From Bacteriovoracaceae bacterium UBA7317 (lineage in GTDB: Bacteria > Bdellovibrionota > Bacteriovoracia > Bacteriovoracales > Bacteriovoracaceae), in the NCBI GenBank assembly GCA_002474345.1, contig DKQD01000158.1, positions 1 to 35,481 of the forward strand: a stretch of 35,481 nucleotides of DNA, given 5' to 3'. Made by a program: the position numbers and the translations under genes. Below the pieces are notes generated by a model. That model did no database searches. It saw only the letters and a list, made by a program, of their open reading frames with translations, and had not been told where the DNA came from. This document shows, piece after piece, positions 30,993-35,481 of the stretch; the stretch's first letter is position 1; each line of letters opens with the position of its first letter.

Positions 30993-33722
30993 GGGGAGAT
31001 TTATTTTAAACTGAGTACCTTTGTCAACTAAAGAAGTCAGTTTTATTTCTCCGCCTAATTTCTCTATTTCCTTTTTTACGACTTCCATTCCTACGCCTCG
31101 TCCAGAAATTAAAGAAACACTGCTCTTTGTAGAGAAACCTGCAAGAAATATTAAATTAATAATTTCTAAATCGTTCATTCTTTGTATATCAGCTTCTGAT
31201 TTAAGTTTTTTTCCAAGAATTTTTTCTTTGATTACTTGGGGGTCAATACCCCTGCCATCATCTTCTAAAGTGATAAGAAAATCTTCGCTATTCAATTGAA
31301 AATGAGCTTTAACTGTACCCTTTCTAGGTTTATCTTTAATCTCCCTTTCTTCCTCAGATTCTATACCGTGATCAATCATATTTCTAAATATGTGGATCAT
31401 TGAGTTTACAAAGTCCGAATAACTTTGACTGTTGACTTGGATATTATCTCCAGAAATAATAAAGTCTAAACTTTTTCCCTGAGACTCGGCAATCTCATCA
31501 ACAAGGTCTTTGTAGCGGTAAAACTTTTCTTTTAAGTCGGAAAGAATATAATTAGTTTTGATGAAGTTTAAAAAATTATTTTGCACATTAAACTCTTTAG
31601 CTTTTGTGTAAACTTCTGTTGCTTGAATCGCAGATCCTTCATCAACTAAAAACTTATTGGCCGCTTCAACAATAAGCTTATTTTTTTTAACAAAATTATT
31701 TAGGTCTATCTCAAATTGGTAAACTTCATTATCAACTGATTGTTTGATTGGTTTGGCTTTTGAAATTTCTGTTTCAATTTTATTTATAGATAAGGTTAAA
31801 GCCTTGAGGCTGAATTGACCCAACCTAGCTTTCAATGTATGAAACTTTCGGTATAGCTCACCTTTTTCTTCATTTGATTCAATGATTTTGGAGTCTTTTA
31901 TATTTTTATATTCTTGAATCAGACCTTCTGAATCAAAAATGAGGTCTACAAACTCAAGAGGCCTTTGTAAGGATTTGTTCATAAACCTTATATCTTCCTC
32001 ATCTTGCTTAAGCTGTCGTTTTAACTCTATTTCTTGAGTTTTATCTGAAGCAATTAAAATCAGTCTATCCACTTCACGGTTTGAATTTTCTTTATATATA
32101 GGCCTGAATTCAAGCTCGATAAATTTATCTTTGGATCCTTTAAAAAATTTAGGGGCCAAGGTTTTTAAGTCTTTAAAAGCGAGTTTTGCTTGAAAAACCT
32201 TGTTAACCCAGTTTATGAAGGTTTCTTTATCTATATCAACCTTTTTGAAAAGAACGTCCCAAACCTTTGTTTCTCTCTCCTCCGAGTCTTGAAGGTCTGC
32301 CTGTAAAAGATCTTCAGTTACTTTGGTGGCACCTAAATGGATGACACCATGACTATTAAAAGTTAAATACCCTTGGTTTAAATTTCCCAGAAGCAGGTCT
32401 CGATCCTTTTTTTGTTGATAGGTAATTTCAACCATATGCTCAATATTCATATTTTCAATTTCTAGCTGGTAAGTTTTTTTTGCTACTTCATCTTCAAGTG
32501 TTTTTGCATAATTGGCTTGAAGAATTTTTGCCTCTTCTTCCCTAATGAGTGAAACTTCTTGAATGAAGTTAAATCTATCTGCAAGACCCATGGATAGTAA
32601 AATCATTTCAAAAGAGTTTCCTATAATAAAAGCGTTCCTGGTAAAGAAGGAGGAAGGTAAAACTTTAAGGATTTCCAGGGTAATAATCATTACTCCAAGA
32701 AGGACAAAGGAAAATGCCAAAATAAAATAGCGAGCAGGTCTATAGTCTTTTGTTCTAAACAAACCAATAATTAATATCGTAGGGATGGAAACAACCATAC
32801 TTCCCACCATAAATTTAATACCGATTTCATAGGGAGCAAAGACTGAAAGGAGAATTATTATTATACCCAAAGTAGGTATGAAGTTTGCAATTTTATATAT
32901 TTTCGGCCTTGAACTTTTTAAGCTTAGAAAATTAACAGTGAATAAATAAAGGAAAACTAGAGTGACGCCTGCCATTAGGCAAAAGCCATTGTTACCCATC
33001 CATGGTATGTTTTGAAAGAGAAACATCTGGGAGTACCCCTCAAAAGTTCCGATAGTAATACCCATAGATGATGCGTATAGGGAGTAAAAGAGGTAACTAG
33101 GGCTTTTTGTTGAGATAAAAATAAAAAGATTGTAAATGACAAGAGTTAAAACGAGACCAAAAAAGAGCCCATAAATAAAGTTTTCTCTCGTTTTTTCAAT
33201 CAAGTGAACTTTAAGCCTTTCAACTTTTAGATTAAATTTGTTGGCGACTCCTTTTACTCTAATAAAATAAGTGGTCTCCTTTTTGGGGTTAATTTCAAAA
33301 GCGAGATCTCTTAATTTAATTTTTCTCTTAGAAAATGCAATAGAGTCACCCGTAAACTTTTCTTTCCACTCATTATTCTCTTTATAATAGAGGTTTATTT
33401 TATCTTGAAGAACAAAGTTCTGAAGGAGGTACCATTTGAATTCACTTGATGAAGTATTATTAATTTTAAGCCTTGCCCAAAAAGACGAATTTGAGAAGCC
33501 GAAGTTGATAATCTCTTCTTTGCTTTCTTTAAATTTCGATGACCACTGTGGGTTACTAACATCATGAATAGTAAGTTTATTAGTTTTATCTTCTAGAATG
33601 TCGAGGAACATTCCTACTGAATAGGAGTCTTTTCCATCTTTTAATATAAGTTCCCGAGAGCTTCCATTAGAGCTAAATAACGATATAAAAAGAAAAATAA
33701 AGGTAAGAGCTAGTTTTTTCAT
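30981..33722 (-). CDS. 7TMR-DISM receptor (DISMED2 type) with PAS-like, HPt-like and CheA-like ATPase parts, 913 aa
   Basis: Signal peptide (1-22); periplasmic DISMED2 domain (about 28-172, with FGFSNSSFWARLKI, the usual signature); seven spans (about 180-385); coiled coil (390-440); PAS-like segment (445-560, with ELEFRPIYK and VDRLILIASD); HPt-like region with FHTLKARLGQF (H628); HATPase with HIFRNMIDHG (777-786), DDGRG (821-825) and GRGVG (874-878). From residue 440 on it is a clear paralogue of the receptor at 4970-7678, but the periplasmic domain is of another type, so input differs while output chemistry is shared. No receiver or CheW domain is present. The stimulus is unknown. Confidence 0.87.
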   Translation of the reverse strand: MKKLALTFIFLFISLFSSNGSSRELILKDGKDSYSVGMFLDILEDKTNKLTIHDVSNPQWSSKFKESKEEIINFGFSNSSFWARLKINNTSSSEFKWYLLQNFVLQDKINLYYKENNEWKEKFTGDSIAFSKRKIKLRDLAFEINPKKETTYFIRVKGVANKFNLKVERLKVHLIEKTRENFIYGLFFGLVLTLVIYNLFIFISTKSPSYLFYSLYASSMGITIGTFEGYSQMFLFQNIPWMGNNGFCLMAGVTLVFLYLFTVNFLSLKSSRPKIYKIANFIPTLGIIIILLSVFAPYEIGIKFMVGSMVVSIPTILIIGLFRTKDYRPARYFILAFSFVLLGVMIITLEILKVLPSSFFTRNAFIIGNSFEMILLSMGLADRFNFIQEVSLIREEEAKILQANYAKTLEDEVAKKTYQLEIENMNIEHMVEITYQQKKDRDLLLGNLNQGYLTFNSHGVIHLGATKVTEDLLQADLQDSEERETKVWDVLFKKVDIDKETFINWVNKVFQAKLAFKDLKTLAPKFFKGSKDKFIELEFRPIYKENSNREVDRLILIASDKTQEIELKRQLKQDEEDIRFMNKSLQRPLEFVDLIFDSEGLIQEYKNIKDSKIIESNEEKGELYRKFHTLKARLGQFSLKALTLSINKIETEISKAKPIKQSVDNEVYQFEIDLNNFVKKNKLIVEAANKFLVDEGSAIQATEVYTKAKEFNVQNNFLNFIKTNYILSDLKEKFYRYKDLVDEIAESQGKSLDFIISGDNIQVNSQSYSDFVNSMIHIFRNMIDHGIESEEEREIKDKPRKGTVKAHFQLNSEDFLITLEDDGRGIDPQVIKEKILGKKLKSEADIQRMNDLEIINLIFLAGFSTKSSVSLISGRGVGMEVVKKEIEKLGGEIKLTSLVDKGTQFKINLPLFR

Positions 33723-33855
33723 TTATTTATCAATAATTGAGTATTTCCTCTATAGTCTTTTCGGGCTTAATACCAATTAGATTGATGAATGTTTGAAAAA
33801 TTGACCATGAATTTTTAACCAAACATGAAAGTTTATTTAGGTCACTTTTAATGAT

Positions 33856-34797
33856 TTAAACAAACCCCTCTGGGACTATGAGAGGAAGGACTTGTTTAAT
33901 GCACTTCGCTTCAAAAGGCAGAGGAGGGCCCTCTTCGCCGTCGTATTCTGAAAGAATATGATCTGTTGTTGAGGTCTTTAAAAAACTTGTATTAAATAGT
34001 TGGATAAGGTTTCCATCAATATGTTTGCCAAGATATACTGAGAAAAACTTTTTAACGAGGTCTCTTTTTCTACCATCCCTGACTAAAATGGTTTGAAAAC
34101 AACCGCTTTGTAAATCGGCTTCTGGCGCTAGTTTCATTCCTGCAGCAAAGTATTTTCCGTTTGCTAAAGCAACTACAACCATTGGACCTTCATAAAGAGC
34201 TTTATCTTCTGTCGAAAGCTCAACGGTTTGGGGTTTGTATTTAAAAAGTGATTGGATACTCTTGGAAAAGTATGAAAACTTTGATTTTTTATGGCCTTTT
34301 TCATTGATCAAAGTAGCGGAGAAGCCAGATAAACCAAAAGAGAAGGCGTTTAAGAAGTACCGCTCCGCTATTTCCCCCTTTAAAAACTTAATATATCCAA
34401 CATCACAGAGGATATTTTGACCATCATTTAAGATTTGAAGTGATTGCCGGGGATTTTTTGGGATTTTCAAAGTTCTAGAGAAGTCACAACCAGTTCCTAA
34501 AGGAAACAGACCAAATAAACAATCACTCCTTTTAAGTTTATGATCCTTGTCAAAAAATGATTGGATAATTTCGTTGTTGGTGCCATCTCCTCCTACTGAT
34601 ATTATTTTTTTTATGTTGTGGTTCTCTAATAAACTCTTAGAATATGCTGTCGCATCACCAGGTCCATTCGTCATCAAAGTTTGAGAGTGAGGAAAGAACT
34701 CTTTTACTAAAGGTCGTATTTTTTGCCAATCTCTTAACGCTTTCCCACCATTTGAGCATGGGTTAATTATAAAAGCTGTATCAGGCATTTTTTTCAA
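33856..34797 (-). CDS. diacylglycerol kinase-like lipid kinase (YegS/DgkB family), 313 aa
   Basis: Family motifs: FIINPCSNGGKA (9-20), the ATP-site VGGDGTNNEII (about 68-78), FPLGTGCDFSR (about 97-107) and EYDGEEGPPLPFEA near the C-terminus, as in YegS and DgkB. These enzymes phosphorylate diacylglycerol or related lipids at the cytoplasmic face of the membrane. The start is a TTG at 34797 with AAGG 8 bases upstream; an ATG three codons later is possible. It appears to be a single gene, divergent from the symporter. Confidence 0.85.
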   Translation of the reverse strand: MKKMPDTAFIINPCSNGGKALRDWQKIRPLVKEFFPHSQTLMTNGPGDATAYSKSLLENHNIKKIISVGGDGTNNEIIQSFFDKDHKLKRSDCLFGLFPLGTGCDFSRTLKIPKNPRQSLQILNDGQNILCDVGYIKFLKGEIAERYFLNAFSFGLSGFSATLINEKGHKKSKFSYFSKSIQSLFKYKPQTVELSTEDKALYEGPMVVVALANGKYFAAGMKLAPEADLQSGCFQTILVRDGRKRDLVKKFFSVYLGKHIDGNLIQLFNTSFLKTSTTDHILSEYDGEEGPPLPFEAKCIKQVLPLIVPEGFV

Positions 34798-34986
34798 AGT
34801 ATCGACCTTTTTAATAAAACTAAAGAAGGTTTTTCAAAGTGATAATAAAGATAAATTGTGTAACTGATTTATCAATGAAAAAACCTTTTACTTAGAAATT
34901 ATTCTTTATATTTTAATTAACTTAGACTACGTTTATTTCATAAAAAATACTTATAGTGAACCTGAACCTGTTGAATTGGGAAAATT

Positions 34987-35481
34987 ATGAAGAAATTTAA
35001 ACTCCATCACCTTATCTTGCTTGGAATGTTTGTTGGCTTAATAGCTGGGGGGATACTCAATGTGTCTCAAAAACAAATGGACCCCGAGGTTTTTCAAAAC
35101 TCCCTTTGGTGGATTAACCTTTTTGGAAAAGACCTTTTTATAGGGTCCCTTAAGATGATTATTGCTCCCCTTATTTTTTCTTCTATTGTTGCAGGTATTT
35201 GCTCTCTACCTTCAATGGATGATTTAGGTAAAATTGGTGTCAAAACTTTCGTGTATTATTTTTCAACGACTGCTTTGGCCGTAACACTTGGTCTCGTTGC
35301 TGTCCTTGTTATTCGACCAGGGCACAAAGAAAACTCTCAAAAATTAAGAGAGATGAGAAGTGTAGAAATAGATTATGTAAAAGAGCAATTTAAAAAGGAA
35401 AACCCACAGCTGGGCCTGGAAACCAATGAAGGTAGAGTGGCATTTGCTTCATACCTTGCAGTAAAAAGTGGTTCCAATGCA
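34987..35481 (+). CDS. SDF-family dicarboxylate/amino-acid:cation symporter, N-terminal part
   Basis: The ATG at 34987 opens a frame with no stop for 165 codons to the window edge. The sequence is that of the sodium/proton:dicarboxylate symporter family (GltP/DctA): first span HLILLGMFVGLIAGGIL, then GKDLFIGSLKMIIAPLIFSS, the second-span block of the family, and SSIVAGICSLPSMDDLGKIG. Substrates are usually C4-dicarboxylates, glutamate or aspartate; the selectivity signature lies beyond the window. The ribosome site GGGAAAATT is weak. Confidence 0.88.
   Translation, partial: MKKFKLHHLILLGMFVGLIAGGILNVSQKQMDPEVFQNSLWWINLFGKDLFIGSLKMIIAPLIFSSIVAGICSLPSMDDLGKIGVKTFVYYFSTTALAVTLGLVAVLVIRPGHKENSQKLREMRSVEIDYVKEQFKKENPQLGLETNEGRVAFASYLAVKSGSNA

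Noticed and set aside
1..35481. CRISPR arrays, rRNA, tRNA and insertion sequences
   Set aside because: No regularly spaced repeats, no tRNA-like cloverleaf, no rRNA-like tracts and no transposase motifs were seen on reading both strands.

Overview
The window is about 35 kb of AT-rich bacterial chromosome (roughly 36-40% GC by eye). It is densely coded on both strands, with clear AGGAGG-type ribosome sites and frequent GTG and TTG starts. The mix suggests a Gram-negative deltaproteobacterium-like organism, most likely in or near Bdellovibrionota/Bacteriovoracales. It has BamA-like and other outer-membrane proteins, several exported nucleases and proteases, 7TMR-DISM receptor kinases and a eukaryote-like NrdA/NrdB pair. 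That placement is inferred from gene content; there is no rRNA or marker phylogeny here. I saw no rRNA, tRNA, CRISPR array or insertion sequence.

Layout. 1-2.7 kb: the first codons of a Lys/Ala-rich protein, two unassigned small genes, and an exported collagen-like Gly-X-Y protein. 2.8-4.9 kb: a translationally coupled pair, a zincin-type metallopeptidase followed by a D-Ala-D-Ala-ligase-like ATP-grasp enzyme. 5.0-7.7 kb: a 7TMR receptor with an HPt-like HTLK motif and a CheA-like ATPase domain. 7.7-8.1 kb: a non-coding stretch with one doubtful small ORF. 8.1-9.5 kb: an exported PQQ-type sugar dehydrogenase and a 54-residue membrane protein. 9.6-12.9 kb: nrdB-nrdA, preceded by twin palindromes. 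13.3-20.7 kb: a POTRA/Omp85-like protein, small exported and zinc-ribbon proteins, a YafD-like EEP-fold protein, a multi-span membrane protein, a CreA-family protein, an AI-2E/PerM transporter, a lipoprotein and a FecR-domain protein. 20.8-23.9 kb: a TetR regulator convergent with dapB-dapA-dapD. 24-26.9 kb: a TPR-methyltransferase, a small unassigned gene, a matrixin-like protease and a barrel-like protein. 27-30 kb: a 590-residue Rossmann protein and a lone tyrosine recombinase. 30-35.5 kb: a true DNase I homologue, a second 7TMR/CheA-like kinase, a YegS-like lipid kinase and the start of an SDF-family symporter.

How the genes work together. The clear metabolic units are dapBAD (lysine and meso-diaminopimelate for cell wall) and nrdBA (deoxynucleotides). 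Much of the rest faces the envelope or the outside: DNase I, metalloproteases, collagen-like protein and barrel proteins. This fits an organism that degrades external macromolecules, possibly a predator, but that is inference. The most unusual items are the vertebrate-type DNase I, the metallopeptidase/ATP-grasp couple, the pair of receptor kinases with related cytoplasmic halves but different sensors, and several strong palindromes in control regions.
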